64,000 nucleotides of DNA from Sistotremastrum niveocremeum HHB9708 (taxonomy: Eukaryota; Basidiomycota; Agaricomycetes; Sistotremastrales; Sistotremastraceae), in assembly GCA_001630475.1 (NCBI GenBank), contig KV419416.1, positions 134,477 to 198,476 on the forward strand, written 5' to 3'. Shown one piece after another: positions 44,601 to 56,967 of the stretch (within the stretch, counting starts at the first letter, position 1; every line of letters begins with the position of its first letter). The position numbers were made by a program, and so were the translations under genes. The notes below the pieces were generated by a model, which did not search any database, was not told where the DNA came from, and saw only the letters and a program-made list of their open reading frames with translations.

Positions 44601-47600
44601 CTCACAGTGGTCATACGAATGTGAGTCTCTGCTACGTGAAGGATAACGGCAATGGTGGATCCTACTTTCTGACGCAGAGTCACCGGAGCGAACTCTTTGC
44701 TGGGTTCGTCGGTCATCGAGGCTACGAGGCGTCTTCAGTCATTGCAATGTGTAGGAAGTAGTGTTGTCACGTACCTCGAGAGAGTGCGGAGAAGTCAAGG
44801 TCTGGGCGATGACGTATGACATCCGAGAGCACGGGGACTCCAATGGCTTTTACTTCAATACCTGACAGAAGAATCAGCGATTGGTGTTGTTGGCATCGTG
44901 AGGCGAACGGACCTCCACATATATTGTATGCTTTGCGAAGGTACCGCTGTGCTAGAATATTCGAGCTGACGATGTATGTCCGCCCGTATCTTGAAGCGAT
45001 CTCGGTTGAAATAAGCGTCATTATAGTCTTGAGCCATTGCATCGGGAGTTCTGAAGCCACTGTGAAGCCACTGCAGTCGAGAATGATGTCAAATGGGCGA
45101 GTGGATTCCGACAAGGTCTACTCGGTGTTTTAGTGCAGGAAAGCCAATCAAGGTCTGATGACCATTACCGAAAGGATGTAATAGGTAAGCATCTCATAAT
45201 CGGTGGTCTCAACGTTAACCAGATGCAGGGGCAGCAGGTAGGCATCGGCGGGTGCCTACAGATAGTGAGATCACGGGTCGAAACAACGCCAATTGAGCGG
45301 CTTACCCATGACATGTGGATTGGTGTAAAATACTGAGCCATTGGAGCAGTATTACAATGAGCATAACGTTGGACGAACTCCTGCAGTACTGTATGTTGAG
45401 CATATGGATGGACTTCTAACCTGGGTTTGGCAGCCACAGGGCCAAGCTCAACAAGGGTGGCGCAGAGCTTATCCCAAGTACTCTTGCCTTCCGGAGGCGG
45501 TTCATCTATAACCCCTGTCTTGATGAGGCTCAGCAGTTCCTTTCCTATCTTATCAGAATGTTCGCTGAAGAATCTCTGCAGGACAACCACATCAGACTCG
45601 TCATAGGCAACGCCCAGCCAGAGATTATCCTCCGCGAACGTGCTCTGGACAGGTGAATGACACTATGATGACGGGTTTCGTGAAAGGTGGCAGTCTAGAG
45701 AAGATCAAACTCACGACAGTGCTCAAGAAATGTGTGAAAGCTTTGATTCTGGCATCCAAGAATTCATTCAGGGGTTCCATGTAAGGCTCTTTCCCAAACC
45801 GAACGTTGTTGACAAGACTATTCAAAACTTTGCTGACGGTTATGAGCCCACGACGCATTAAGGCTTCATTGGGTCCGATGTCGATATCAATGGTGGCCGG
45901 TTGCGTGATGGCAGGATTCATGAATCTAACTTTGGTCAACACCTGTCCAGCCCAATATGATGTAGAAATTACCGTAGAAAGAGGAAGCTCCCGACTGCCG
46001 TATATTTTCGATCAGGCCATTTTCGTCCGCTGTGGATGGGTCAGTCGTTTTCACAGAGAGTGGGTGGGCACATACACCACCTCAGCAATGTGCGCCGACA
46101 CTTCTCGGATCATTCTAGCGACACGGTGAGCATGGATTTCGGGACCAAGATACCTCTCACTCACGGGGGCAGTCGAATATGGGATTCGGTGATGACATCG
46201 ACGAGCGCTTTGGAGACCAATAGCACGTTCCGTAGGTTCTGGCTTATGTCTTCCCCGGTCTTTAGCTGCCTTGGGTCAATTTCGTATGACATGCCCGCAG
46301 GTAGCCCTGTCATCGTCTTGATAGTCGGCAATAATACCTCCCTCAGATAATCGTATCCGTGCAACCTAGTGAAGCCTGAGAGCAAGAGCGTATACATGTT
46401 GTTTCCTCTGAACAGATGGTTCGGGTCTCCTGCAGAGAATCAAAACGCTCAATAGTTTATTGTACTACGGGGTATTTGGACTGACCTGTGCGAGCCACTT
46501 CTCGTTCGACCACCACCTTCATGAGATTGACAAGACTCTTGGGCGTGTCAAATAGATTAAGAAGAACAGAGATAAGCGCCCTGTCACTCTCTCCGGCAGA
46601 AGGGCACGTTTCACACATCGTGGTAATCAGATTCACCTGTATTTGGTGTCATTCAGGAAAACGGGGGGGGAAAACCTTCAGAAAACGTACGTCTGCATCT
46701 TTGATCAACTACCAAGTGCATAAGTATACGCTTTCCAGAGCTTGGTCAAACATACCTCGCATAGCGGGTTGTGGAAGGTGGAAATTGAAATCGGAGTGCT
46801 TATACCCAAACTGGTTCCTTGATCGAGCACCCTCGACATATAACGGCAAAAGACAAGACGCCTTCGCTCGTTCTCGTCGTACGCAAGATTCGCACAATAT
46901 TTCAGCGCCACATCTGCGTTTGCGTGGCAGAGATTCGCGATTGTCGAGATAACACATTCTTGCACGTGGGGGTATAGTGGGCCTGTTTTTGGATCCTACG
47001 ACTGGTCAAGCTGACAGTAAGACAAGGAATCAACTGAGTATACCGGTTCATGCGTCTTGTCGTATCTCTCCGCCCAAGAAAGGACATCAAGTAAGGTTTT
47101 ATAGGAAGCTTGGTAAGCTCGCGACAACGCATTTGCGAGATCGCTCTCGTCGACGGTCCCGGGAGAAGCAAGAATGAGCCGCTGAGACAGAGAGACAGTC
47201 GTTACAAGACACGACCTCACAGGCTCAGGGGAGTTCGTGAGGTTCTAGAACAATCTTCGTATAAGCTCTAGAGTATCCATTGAAAGAACTTACCTGCATT
47301 CCTGCGGCCACCCAAGAAATGACGAATTGAAAGATTTCATTACGATAATCATTTCGAAGGCTCCGGTGTTCGCGCTTGGCCATGACACTGTTGCAGAGTG
47401 TGCAAAATCTTAGACGGAGTGCAATGCCCTCGGGGTCGCTTCCCGCTCGATCTAGAACTCGTGCGAGAGTGCGAATCTGTTCATCAACCATACCCGCAAG
47501 GATGGCGTGCGCGTCGGGGTCATCGCGATCCAAGAGTTGTTGTTGGATTGTCATGATCTATTACCTCCAAATGAGCTCATCACTCAAAATAATCGCCCCG

Positions 47601-50600
47601 AGGACAGGATTTACCGCTTCAATACAGATCCTGTATTCTTGAGAAAAATCGGAGCGAACACCCGGTGCAATAAGACCCCCAAGCCACCTGCAAGTGGTTT
47701 CGTAAGAGAAAGTAGATAGACCGAGAGTAGTAACTCACTTGTCCACTTTGTTGAAGAGTAGCTGAAAGAATTTATAGTGAAGTTCGGTTCCCAGCGCATC
47801 TTTTGCAATCTGGTGGGTCTCGGCAGTGGTGTCCATGAACTGGTCAATGCACCAATCAATCAACTTGTCCGCCAATGCCATTGTATCTCCAAGATCTCGC
47901 ATCTTAATCGGAACATTTTCCATGGGGACGAGCTCAGTTAGCGGCTTCAGTAACTCATTCGTACAGCACCCCGAAAGGGCCATCATGAAAAGCAGAAGAT
48001 TTGAGCGCTGGTCCTTGAGGTCCTGAAAATGACAAGAGATGAGGGGAATGTTTCGTATGTTTGATAATATCGTTGTACCTGCGCTGGTCCTGAATAAGTC
48101 CCCTCTCTCAGACCTCTGTCGATTTTCACGAAACGACGATACGACTCTTCCCAAACAACTTGATGAGTAGTGCAAGGGAAAGCGATGTGTCGCAGCAATT
48201 TCCGGATGCGCTTTTGCTGCAGAGCCCGACCTGCCAAAAGATAGGTGAGGCTCGGAAGCGAAGGCCCAGTAAGTACTTACCAAGAACGGTCTTCTCTTCA
48301 CCCAATTGTTCATATACCGGCCAACGTTTCGCTTGATCTTCTGATGAGAAATGCTTGGGCGCAGGAGACTCCAAGTGTCCCTCTGCATTGGCGATTGCTT
48401 TCAGGCCTTGCAACGCAGCCGTTACCACGCCAGCCTGTGATGAGGTAATGAGCAGTAGCAAAGATATCTCGCCCATTATTAATGAGGGTAAACGATCTTT
48501 GCCGTATTTGAAGAATTTACTTGCTTCAGTCTAGAATGATTACAAAAATTTCACAGCGTCAGAACGGGATTGTCGCGGAAATGTTCAAAAGAGTGCCTAC
48601 GTCTTCGGTGGATGCCCAATATTGCAGGTTACACAACATTAATCCTGACACAAGTCGCTGTTCTTCGTTATCATCCGCAGAATCGATGGATAACAGGGCC
48701 AGATCTCTCATAACGGGGGCACTGAACGACCCAAATTCCTCAGTCAGAGAGAACCACGGACACTAAGGTGACTCACGCAGCCACGTAATGCCAACGAAAG
48801 ATGTCGCACGCATAATCGATGCCGTGCGATACGAAAGACGTCCTTTGGAAGAGATTGGCAAAGGTTCTGGTGCCTGATAAGCGATAGTGAGGGTTCGCAT
48901 CCTTTCGAATGACTTTGACTGCATCAGCAGTCCACTTCGCTAACTCGACCTCGTCACCCATCGCGTGCAAGAGAAACCCAATATCTGTACGGAAGAGCGA
49001 TAATATCGCCAGAACTAACAGGACATGTTCAGACGCTGTTTCGCTCTCCTCCCGCTTCATTAACGGTTCAATCGATGCATGTCGCACGCGGCCCTTTTCA
49101 TCAGTTTCTGGTCGATGGGCAACGGCGGCCTACACAGTTATTGTATCAGTAGGCAAATATGTCATGACGAAATAACCACTCACGGCAAATATGTCACGCA
49201 GCCGTGGAGCGACGATTTGGTATAGAGGAGCTAAATTCACTTCGAAACCGGGCTGCGACTCGTGCCGACAAAGGGATAGGCACGCTCTCACAACAGTCAT
49301 CTTGACAGCCTCAGATGTTTCAGGACGGAGACAAGCCCGGAAAACATTAGTAACAGCATCATCGTAGTCGTGACGGTAAAGAGTAGCGAGGGCGTCGCTG
49401 TAGAGACAAACATCAAGCGACTCGGTGTCCTGATAGAATGGTCGACCACTGGTAGGATGGAGTAGACGATTCTAAACATGGTTCAATATCGATTGCGCTC
49501 TCTCAAAGGTGATCACAAACCTTGATGTCCTCATGAATTTCGAGTCCCCGAATAGCCACGTTATCAAAGGAAGCGGGGATGTGGGATGCAGCTCGGGATA
49601 GATCTAGATAACACAGCAATGCAATTTCCGATGTGCGGTCCGACTTGGACAGAGCAGAACTGAGAGTATCCAGAAACATTGAAGGCTTAAGTACGGCGGA
49701 TCAGTCATGAATCCCAAAGCATTACGAGACATGCCATACCTTCTTGCCCTTCTTCGCTGTCATTCCGGACATAGTAGCAGCTTCGGCCTGCTTCAACCTT
49801 TCAGGACTAATTGCCAACAAAGCCGTCAGAGCGGGCCAGAGGATCCACTTCTGACGCTCAGAAACGTGGGCGTAAAGAGCATCATACATCCTTTCTGGTA
49901 CACCGTCCATACGCTTCCCATGTCGCAAAACATCTGCATACTCCAAAGGGAAGGTCTCGATCCAGACCCAGATACTCTTTCGCACGGCAGCAGCCGCATG
50001 TAAAACACCGTCCTTCGACAAATTCAGGAGCAGAGAGGAGACCTCGGCGATAAACTGGCACAGTCTGTGACGGTCTATGACACAATGAGTGATGAGTCTG
50101 AGATCGGTCAAATCTCCACTGTCTCTATCTGCCGACGGGTTGCTGAGACTATGGATGCGCTTCCTCACGCGTTCAAAAACCACGGTCCAATTGGAAGCCG
50201 AAAGATGAAATATGATGTTGGCGGCAAACTTTGCGTTGAATTTCATCAAAGACGGCTTAGACGCTGCGAGCGTCTCGGAGGTTGCGAGATGAGCAATGGA
50301 GGTGGCAGAAGAGAGTGCGAGAGACGACCCTAACGAGGTACTTGACGTGTTATGCAGCGCTGTCAAAGGAGTTGATGGAATAGAATCTTGGGTAGAAGTA
50401 GGTTGAGCGGGTTTTGTATTGGTAGAAGTGATATAACCGCCTCTCGCGGATGCGAGGACGGCGAAAGGAGTGAGCGCCGCTGTCTCTGTGGACTCGAAAT
50501 CGTGCAAAGTGAAGGCGGCATTCGTACTTCCCGCTGTGGCACGACGCTCATTCATCGAGGGAGAGTGTCGGAGAAAGCCCGTGATCACGCTGAGGCAGTA

Positions 50601-51412
50601 CTTTGCAATCTCTTCCACAATCGGGGTGGCTTCCATGAGTGAGTGCGAATGTACGCTCGAGGCTGTGTCAGACGCGTAGCTAGGGGATTTCCGTGGTATC
50701 TTGTGTTGTGGGGATTGAGACCCATTCGTATATGTCGGGGAGGCGGCAGGGGCGGACGGAGTGTCGGGGATTGATGCTGGCCGTTCGCTGCCAGTAGGCT
50801 GGCTACGATTAGCCAATACGAGGCTGACAATTTTGAGAAGAAAAAGCTGAGACTGCAACACTTGTATTTCGTCCGCATACTTTCATGAAGGATTGAGGTT
50901 CGGGAACATGGGGAATCCACGAAAATGACGAACCTGTAGCTGATCCAATCTTCCCAGAAGTTCGCAGAGGCCCCACAGGATAAAATCCCCGTCATTTTGT
51001 GATTGATGAACCAAGGAGTCCACAACGGCGTGAAGAGAAGAGTCCGCTTCAACCACCGTCAACGGATGTCCAGAGAAGCAGGGTAGCTGGTGGGACAAAA
51101 ATGAGTCAGGCTATGTGACGCGATTCGAAAAAAAGGGTTTAAGCATACTGCTGCCTCGATCCTCCCAATCAATGTAGCCATCATCTTCTCTCTTGGCCCC
51201 TTCAGGTGCATCTTGGTATGTGAAGATGTGCCTTGTGACGAATTCCCGGACAGTGCACTCGAAGAGTCATTCATTCTCAAAACTCGAGAAGCACTTGTAG
51301 AGCTCAGTGTGACCGTAGCGGTCGCTGTACTTCCAGACGACGTAGAGGGACGACGAGGCAGAAGCCTGCTTGAGTATCCGTTTCCGGAACTGCTGGTTGA
51401 GTTGGACGCCAT
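41602..51412 (-). CDS. Neurofibromin/Ira-type Ras GTPase-activating protein
   Basis: Giant Ras-GAP (NF1, yeast Ira1/2 class) that switches off Ras and so lowers cAMP/PKA signalling. It spans 9.8 kb with many small introns; the start is ATG at 51412 (MASNSTSSSGNGYSSR) and it ends AAELIDVILQP at 41602. The N-terminal third is Ser-rich followed by helical repeats. The GAP domain is encoded near 45.7-46.5 kb: DPNHLFRGNNMYTLLLSGF contains the arginine finger (codon about 46407-46409), and RFMNPAITQP then GLITVSKVLNSLVNNVRFGK match the second half. A CRAL-TRIO-like (Sec14) region follows near 44.77-45.11 kb (RPFDIILDCSGFTVASELPM, LAQRYLRKAYNICGGP). The C-terminal third is HEAT-like helical sequence. 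Internal exon edges are not resolved here. Confidence 0.92.
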
Positions 51413-51839
51413 CCAGCCCCCGACGATGCAGCACTAAACTGCCAGCAGTATGATATCCAAGAGGGAGTATACAAGTCGAGATTAAGATCAGTAAATGATG
51501 AAAATCAAGCCGGAAAGGAGGGACTGAAGATGCTGGAAGACGACGAAGGAACCAATAATCAAATTCAAAGTCCGGCCACTTTCTGATCGACTCGTGCCTT
51601 GGGCCACCGCGCCTCAACTGTCCACCCGTAAGCATCAAAGCATAATCGCCAAACCCGTCGGCGTCTGAGCGTATATACAGATACGTGTCTATTTACCGAA
51701 AGAAGGGCGGGAACGTCCCAAAGAGACGCGATGTCCCACCACTGTCCCACCTTCCCCTCATGGCAGAAATCGCAAGAGACTTGCTATACCGCTCTCGAAC
51801 AATCATGCAAGGAATAATAGAATAATGAATGATAAATAG
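51413..51839. other. Upstream region of the Ras-GAP gene
   Basis: Leader and promoter of the Ras-GAP gene. A short minus-strand frame (51565-51750) has no intron logic or similarity. Confidence 0.4.
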
Positions 51840-54255
51840 CCCATGGACCTAGGAACGAGACGTAATATAAGTCAAATCTGGGGATCCAGTAAGGGTAGGT
51901 AAAAATATACCTTCTCGAATTCAATCACAGGACGGTTGCCCGATGCCTCCGCAAAAGACCTTTTCGACATCATGAATTCTACAGGCTCCAAGGAATGAAA
52001 TCACTCACGAATATTGTACCTCCTAGCAATGAACATAAGTAAAGCTATACCGATCAACTCAAGTCTTACTTTGCCGTAAATGCTTCTGTTCTCTGAGCAT
52101 TCTACTATGAGAGGCGAAAGCAGGTGAAACAGAGAAACCTTTGCTTGAAATCGATCCGCGAAAAGATGGGGCATGATGGTGTGTCGAGATACCCATGTCC
52201 GAGTCAGAGGGCCCGAATACCAATAGCACGAGCGGGAGGAACACTTGTAAGGCTTGCCAGACGAGCATAGCTAGGGGTGAGACGTAGAGTCTACCCCTCA
52301 CTGAAGTCTTATATGGAAGTGGGAACACTCATTCGGAGAGCCCAGGATGCTCTGAAACAATGAGAAAGTCGTTGTTCCGGGTGCAAGGCATTTGCACTGG
52401 GATTGGACGGCAACATCACCAAACGTTAGTAGCACTAGGTTGGTGAGGGTTTCGCGTTTGTCATGAGGCATCCTCGTGATTCAGTGTGAAGTTGGAGCAA
52501 CAATGAAGGGCTGACTCGCTGCTAAGTCGTGGGTGAGTTCGCTCCCGACCGCGTGTGGCAAACACCAATGTGAAGGGGGGATTGAGGGCAGGTCCTGGAA
52601 GACGGCCCCGATGGCCGTGGGCAGAACAAGCAAAGAACATGAGAAAGGTTGGAGGTCTCGTCCATAATACGATGTCCAGATTGCCCGCGTGGGAAGTTGA
52701 CCCGGGAGGCGACGATATGAATTGAGCGTTGGGCGACAACTTGAACGATAGTTAGCAGTATCGGTATGGCCCCTAAGCGATTTCTTCCGCGGCTCTCCTT
52801 TTCTCAAGTCGAAGATATATATATCATCAGCCAGCGCCCCCTCGATGAGCACGAATCTTCCACGATGTGTTTTCCACGATAAGCCCAGTCATCGCCAGGA
52901 TAGCCTCGGTCCCAATAATGTAAAATGTGAGCTGGGGAAGGACCGTAGAAGGTCGGTTACGGCGGTTTAGTGGACGCTAGCGGAGAAACCATAGTTTGTC
53001 GTGGGTGGATAGGTTCTCCATGATGCTTTGAGAGAGTAGAGTGCCACTCACTAGGGGACGCGGTTTAATATTGCACATAGATACGCGACGGGTGAGCAAG
53101 CTGCAGTATTTTGTCGTGTGGGCCAAATCTGTGATTCAAGATTTCGCCCTGTATTTCCGGTCACTTCAGGCATTCTGAACGGCTCAAAGTCGCGTATAAC
53201 TCACCCAATGCGCACCACGCGGACTGACAATGAGAGCCTCGAGCGAAGAGGTGCGTTTGACGGTTCGAATCAGCGCTTTCTGCTGGGCATCGTTTCCAGA
53301 CGAGATATCAATCGATTTCTGCTGCGGCCTGCTTGAGAAAATTTCTCGAGCTCGTTTTGTGAGGTCAGTTGAGATCCCAGGAGGAGTGCTAAGGTTTCGA
53401 GACATCCACGATAAGTGAACATCGAATGGCTACGTTTGTCAATGTACACAAGTGAAAACACAGAATGCTCGCGAGCGCGACATCCATCCAGCAGCACTGT
53501 CGAGCACATTTTCGCAGTATCGCAATTCCTGGGCTTTCTACTACGTGGCTTTACCGACCATGAATACATCACCGCTCCCGGTCTCCAGCTTTGCCTCTGG
53601 GCGCCACGGAAATCTTAGAGCGCAACACCACAACTTCGCAGCCATAAATGGCCCAAGTTGACCTGCTGCCTGCCTTTGCGCATGAGGGACATGTTAAACT
53701 CACGGCGACGTCTCTAGGCGTGTTCGAAAAATTCTAATTGAGAGAATCTGCGATTCGCCCAAGGGCTCACATTTCTTCCGGTGCCACTGGCATCGATCAA
53801 TGGGACAATGCAATTAATGTCCCACTCCCTGAAACTCTGGACCGCCGCTGAAGCTGAAGTTTCGGGCTCTTCTGAGATACGTTCTCTGGTTACTGGAGAT
53901 TTTGCGGTGGCGCGCAAGCCCACTCTCGGAGTCGGTGGCACAAATCACCTAGATCCAGCATTATGTCCTATGAAAGCTCATTGAATGCGGCCTCCATTGC
54001 CTATGTCGACATTAGGGAGTCTCTTTACTCATGTGGGACCTGGAGGTTCGCAGTGCTCGGGACGTATGACGCGAGGCTACCTCGTTCTTCCACGCTGCTG
54101 CATTTCACGGTTGATTTTGCATCCTTCTTAGATATCCACTTTGCTAAAACACATAACAATGTCCGAGAGGCTTTCAACACGATCAATGGATTACTATCAA
54201 TAGTACTATTTGCTACATTCAGAGCCCATTCCTCTGCTATTGAGAGTTCTTCCAT
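51840..54255 (-). other. Unresolved minus-strand coding traces
   Basis: Several minus-strand segments look coding but do not assemble into one recognisable protein. One opens at 54255 (MEELSIAEEWALNVANSTID) and ends at a GTCCCAC donor near 54035. Another runs from 53405 (MSRNLSTPPGISTDLTKRAR) to a GTGAGT donor near 53204. A third, near 52740-52855, reads DDIYIFDLRKGE...LRGHTDT, WD40-like, followed in another frame by SPNAQFISSP and GNLDIVLWT. A fourth has a hydrophobic stretch (MLVWQALQVFLPLVLLVFG) near 52210-52270. Small exons with good splice ends lie at 51910-52060. It may be one divergent gene, two genes or decaying remnants. Confidence 0.3.
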
Positions 54256-54440
54256 GTGCAGTCCCGCTCCCGTAACTTGAGCAACATAAGGTTTACTGGG
54301 ACGAAGTCTAGTGATGACGCGCGATGTCAGCGAGTGCTACCTTGCCATGATCGTCTGCTAGTGAGCTTGAAGCGTTGGTCTCGGGCTGCTGATTGAGAGT
54401 GATTGAGAGGTAGCTAGGACATAACAGGTTAGCGAGCAAG

Positions 54441-54726
54441 ATTGGGAATACAGAAAGACATTATCGAAGACGAAGATTGCCCACTCCCAAGCCTGGCTGT
54501 TGCGTGGCCCAGACGATCAAGTCTGACGGCATCCAGAGCACTCGAGGATAGCAGCGACCACCTTTATCGCATCTACAAGCCAACAAAGTTGACAGGGATG
54601 GGATGGGCACTGCGGCTTATGGCTTTTGGCCCGGCCTCTCTTTTATCCCGTTGACGGGGCGCGCTCACACTCGACCACTGGGTAGTGATCGAATGAGGGA
54701 GTGGGGATGAGATGGGAAGAGCGGAG
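54441..54726 (+). repeat. About 290-bp dispersed repeat, copy 1 (direct)
   Basis: Starts near AGAAAGACATTATCGAAGAC and ends near GGGAAGAGCGGAG. It is almost identical to the inverted copy 3 and clearly related to copy 2. Shared landmarks are TTTATCGCATCTACAAGCC, GGCTTTTGGCCCGGCCTCT and GGGGCGCGCTCACACTCGA. There is no open frame conserved among copies. Confidence 0.85.
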
Positions 54727-54787
54727 CTTGCAGCAGGCGGTCGGTTGACAGTACATATCTAGAACTTGGTGAGTAAGAAAGTAAGAC

Positions 54788-55078
54788 TGAGAATACAAGA
54801 TACTTATCGAGAGACAACGTTGCGCACTGGCCCCACTCCCAAGCCTAGCTCTTGCGTGGCCCAGACAGTTACGTCCGACGGCATCCAGAGCACTCGAGGA
54901 CGACTACGACCACCTTTATCGCATCTACAAGCCAACAAAGTCGGCCAGGGTGGGATGGGCGCAGTTGCTGATGGCTTTTGGCCCGGCCTCTTTTTGATCC
55001 CTTGGTCGGGGCGCGCTCACACTCGACCACTAGGTAGTGGACAAGTGAAGGAGTGGGGACAAGATGGAAAGAACGGAG
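54788..55078 (+). repeat. About 290-bp dispersed repeat, copy 2 (direct, diverged)
   Basis: Same order of landmarks as copy 1 but with more substitutions. Beyond its 3' end similarity to copy 3 continues for some 50 bp (CAGCAGCCTTTCATAGAG against CAGCAGGCTTTTATAGAG), showing that the true unit is longer than the part shared by all three. Confidence 0.8.
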
Positions 55079-55626
55079 TTCAAAAAACCAGCAGCCTTTC
55101 ATAGAGAATCGTAGAGCGAAACAGCGCATGTGACCCAAATTGAAATGACCAAGGGGGTAAGCAAGACCGAGAAATTGTAAAGCAAGACAACAGAGTCCGG
55201 CAAATGGGGACACTTGAAATTCTAAGAACATGTTTCAGTTGGTATGCTGGTGTGCTCGTGGTGGCGACGAGCAAGGCAACGGGAGCGACAATAGGAAGGG
55301 GCCCGGGAGACGCAGGCGCTTGTTTGTCCCGGAAGCAACGATGTCGGAGTCCGGGGCTCTCTTCTTCGGATGCGTTGGACTATTCGACTCTGCTGCTTCG
55401 CTGATTCTAATGTTTCGCCGGACTTTGCTATTTTAATGGACTCTGATATGCTGCTGGACTCTGATGCTTTGCTGACTGATGTGTTACTGGACGCTGCTCT
55501 TGTGCTATACACGGTACACCCTGCCGTTCTTGCTTGCGCCCTCTTCATCTCACTGTTTGTCAAACGCGAATGTCATCTGCTGTTTTTCGCTCTTCAAAAC
55601 TCTATAAAAGCCTGCTGAATTCTCCA
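55079..55626. other. Spacer between repeat copies 2 and 3
   Basis: 548 bp between diverging repeat copies. A short GACTCTGATATGCTGCTG-type internal repetition occurs near 55439-55475. Open frames on either strand are probably spurious. Confidence 0.4.
55603..55610 (+). promoter_or_regulatory. TATA-like box at the edge of repeat copy 3
   Basis: TATAAAAG is followed 20-30 bp later by a pyrimidine-rich stretch (CCATCTCATCCCCACTCC), the usual layout of a fungal core promoter pointing into copy 3. Copy 2 has a degraded counterpart on its opposite strand. Promoter activity is inferred. Confidence 0.4.
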
Positions 55627-55912
55627 CTCCGCTCTTTCCATCTCATCCCCACTCCCTCACTTGACCACTACCCAGTGGTCGAGTGTGAGCGCGCCCCGTC
55701 AACGGGATAAAAGAGAGGCCGGGCCAAAAGCCATAAGCCGCAGTGCCCATCCCATCCCTGTCAACTTTGTTGGCTTGTAGATGCGATAAAGGTGGTCGCT
55801 GCTATCCTCGAGTGCTCTGGATGCCGTCAGACTTGATCGTCTGGGCCACGCAACAGCCAGGCTTGGGAGTGGGCAATCTTCGTCTTCGATAAGTGTCTTT
55901 CTTTATGCTCCT
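55627..55912 (-). repeat. About 290-bp dispersed repeat, copy 3 (inverted)
   Basis: Reverse complement of copy 1 with very few differences across the full length. Copies 1 and 3 thus flank about 900 bp as long inverted arms. No clear target-site duplication was found outside them. Confidence 0.85.
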
Positions 55913-56039
55913 CGACGCTTCGTAACTTATCACTTCCCAAGTCCTATACGGCTCCTCGCGGACCTCGCCCTACACCTCGAATTTGATATGAACAAAGTAC
56001 AAGAAGCTGTTGCTTCTAGCTGCAGCTCTAGGACCGGCC

Positions 56040-56745
56040 ATTGACTGAAGGTACGCTCCTTGCTCCTCACTGTATGATGAAGATCATCAAGAATGCCGCA
56101 GCTTCAGCAGGATACCCAACGCAGGAAATCTCATTTTCAACCATTCCACGACGATACAGGCGTATCTCCACCAACCCAGGATTCGACGCTTCCATCGACC
56201 AAGCATAAAAACTATTCGAATAGTCATTCGCAATCGACATTAGCGGTACTCAAAGCTTCGAGATCTCACTTGCGGCCTCTTTGATGATCGGACGAAAATC
56301 GTTACGAGTCGAGGAGGATAGATGATGGGGGGCCGGAGCAGTATGAGATCGCCGGAGAGATGAGGGTGAGGGTCATCGGTATGACTGACACACGAGGTAT
56401 GTTTCCATTGGGAAAGCGAGTCGTATTTCTTCATTGACACGTTGATTAGGCATGGGTTTCAATGTTCGTAATTTGTGGATACCGACGGCAGTGACGAAGA
56501 CCTGTGCGGATCACGCTGAACGGCAACCATGGTGAAGAAGATGTGGTCATTGACGACGATGAAGAAGAAGAATCGGCCGCCAAAGGACCCTCACAAGCTG
56601 AATAACAGCGTCCATCCCTGGTCGTCTCAGAAAGCGAACTCGATATTCTCGACTTTGCAATCAGTCGCGCACGCTCAACCGGGGACAAAGATGTACAAGT
56701 CGCTGTTCTGAGTCGCAAGATATCTCGCATAATATGTTCTGCCTA
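56040..56745 (+). pseudogene. Frame-broken coding remnant with acidic tail
   Basis: Plus-strand sequence with coding character in more than one frame. Near 56524-56600 it reads NHGEEDVVIDDDEEEESAAK, then a stop at GAATAACAG, and then continues in the same style in a shifted frame as VVSESELDILDFAISRARST and DKDVQVAVLSRK. Upstream, a GTATGT donor near 56398 and a GATTAG acceptor near 56451 suggest a real intron. No family is recognised. It could be a gene whose exon edges I failed to find, since AATAACAG could be an acceptor. Confidence 0.3.
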
Positions 56746-56882
56746 ATACTGTCCGGGGACCTCGTCGGCGACTGAGTACTCAGTTTCGCTGCTTTCGAGG
56801 GTCATCAGCGAAGTCGATCCACGTTTGTCTGAGCGTGAGACGTGAGAGATCATGAGTGTTTATGAGGAACATCATTCCAACC

Positions 56883-56967
56883 GGCCGTCTGGCGAAATGG
56901 CATCGCGTCTGACTACGATTAAGTAATTGGTATCAGGAGATTGTAGGTTCGACCCCTACGTCGGTCA
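56883..56967 (+). tRNA. tRNA-Arg(ACG) with a 13-nt intron
   Basis: The D arm (GCG...CGC with loop GG), anticodon stem TCTGA/TCAGG, loop CTACGA and T arm GTAGG-TTCGACC-CCTAC all fold. Anticodon ACG is at 56915-56917 and the intron occupies about 56919-56931, directly after position 37 as expected. The GCGTCTGACTACG run is typical of eukaryotic tRNA-Arg(ACG). The acceptor stem GGCCGTC/GTCGGTC has one T-T mismatch (pair 6-67) and one G-T wobble. A TTTTT terminator follows at about 56971. Confidence 0.88.

Noticed and set aside
53230-53290. GGTTCGAATC motif as a tRNA T-loop
   Set aside because: No D arm, anticodon arm or acceptor stem can be formed around it.
54441-55912. The inverted repeat pair as a complete TIR transposon
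   Set aside because: No flanking target duplication was found, the outer edges are not matched beyond the repeat, and no transposase trace lies between the arms; reported only as a repeat structure.
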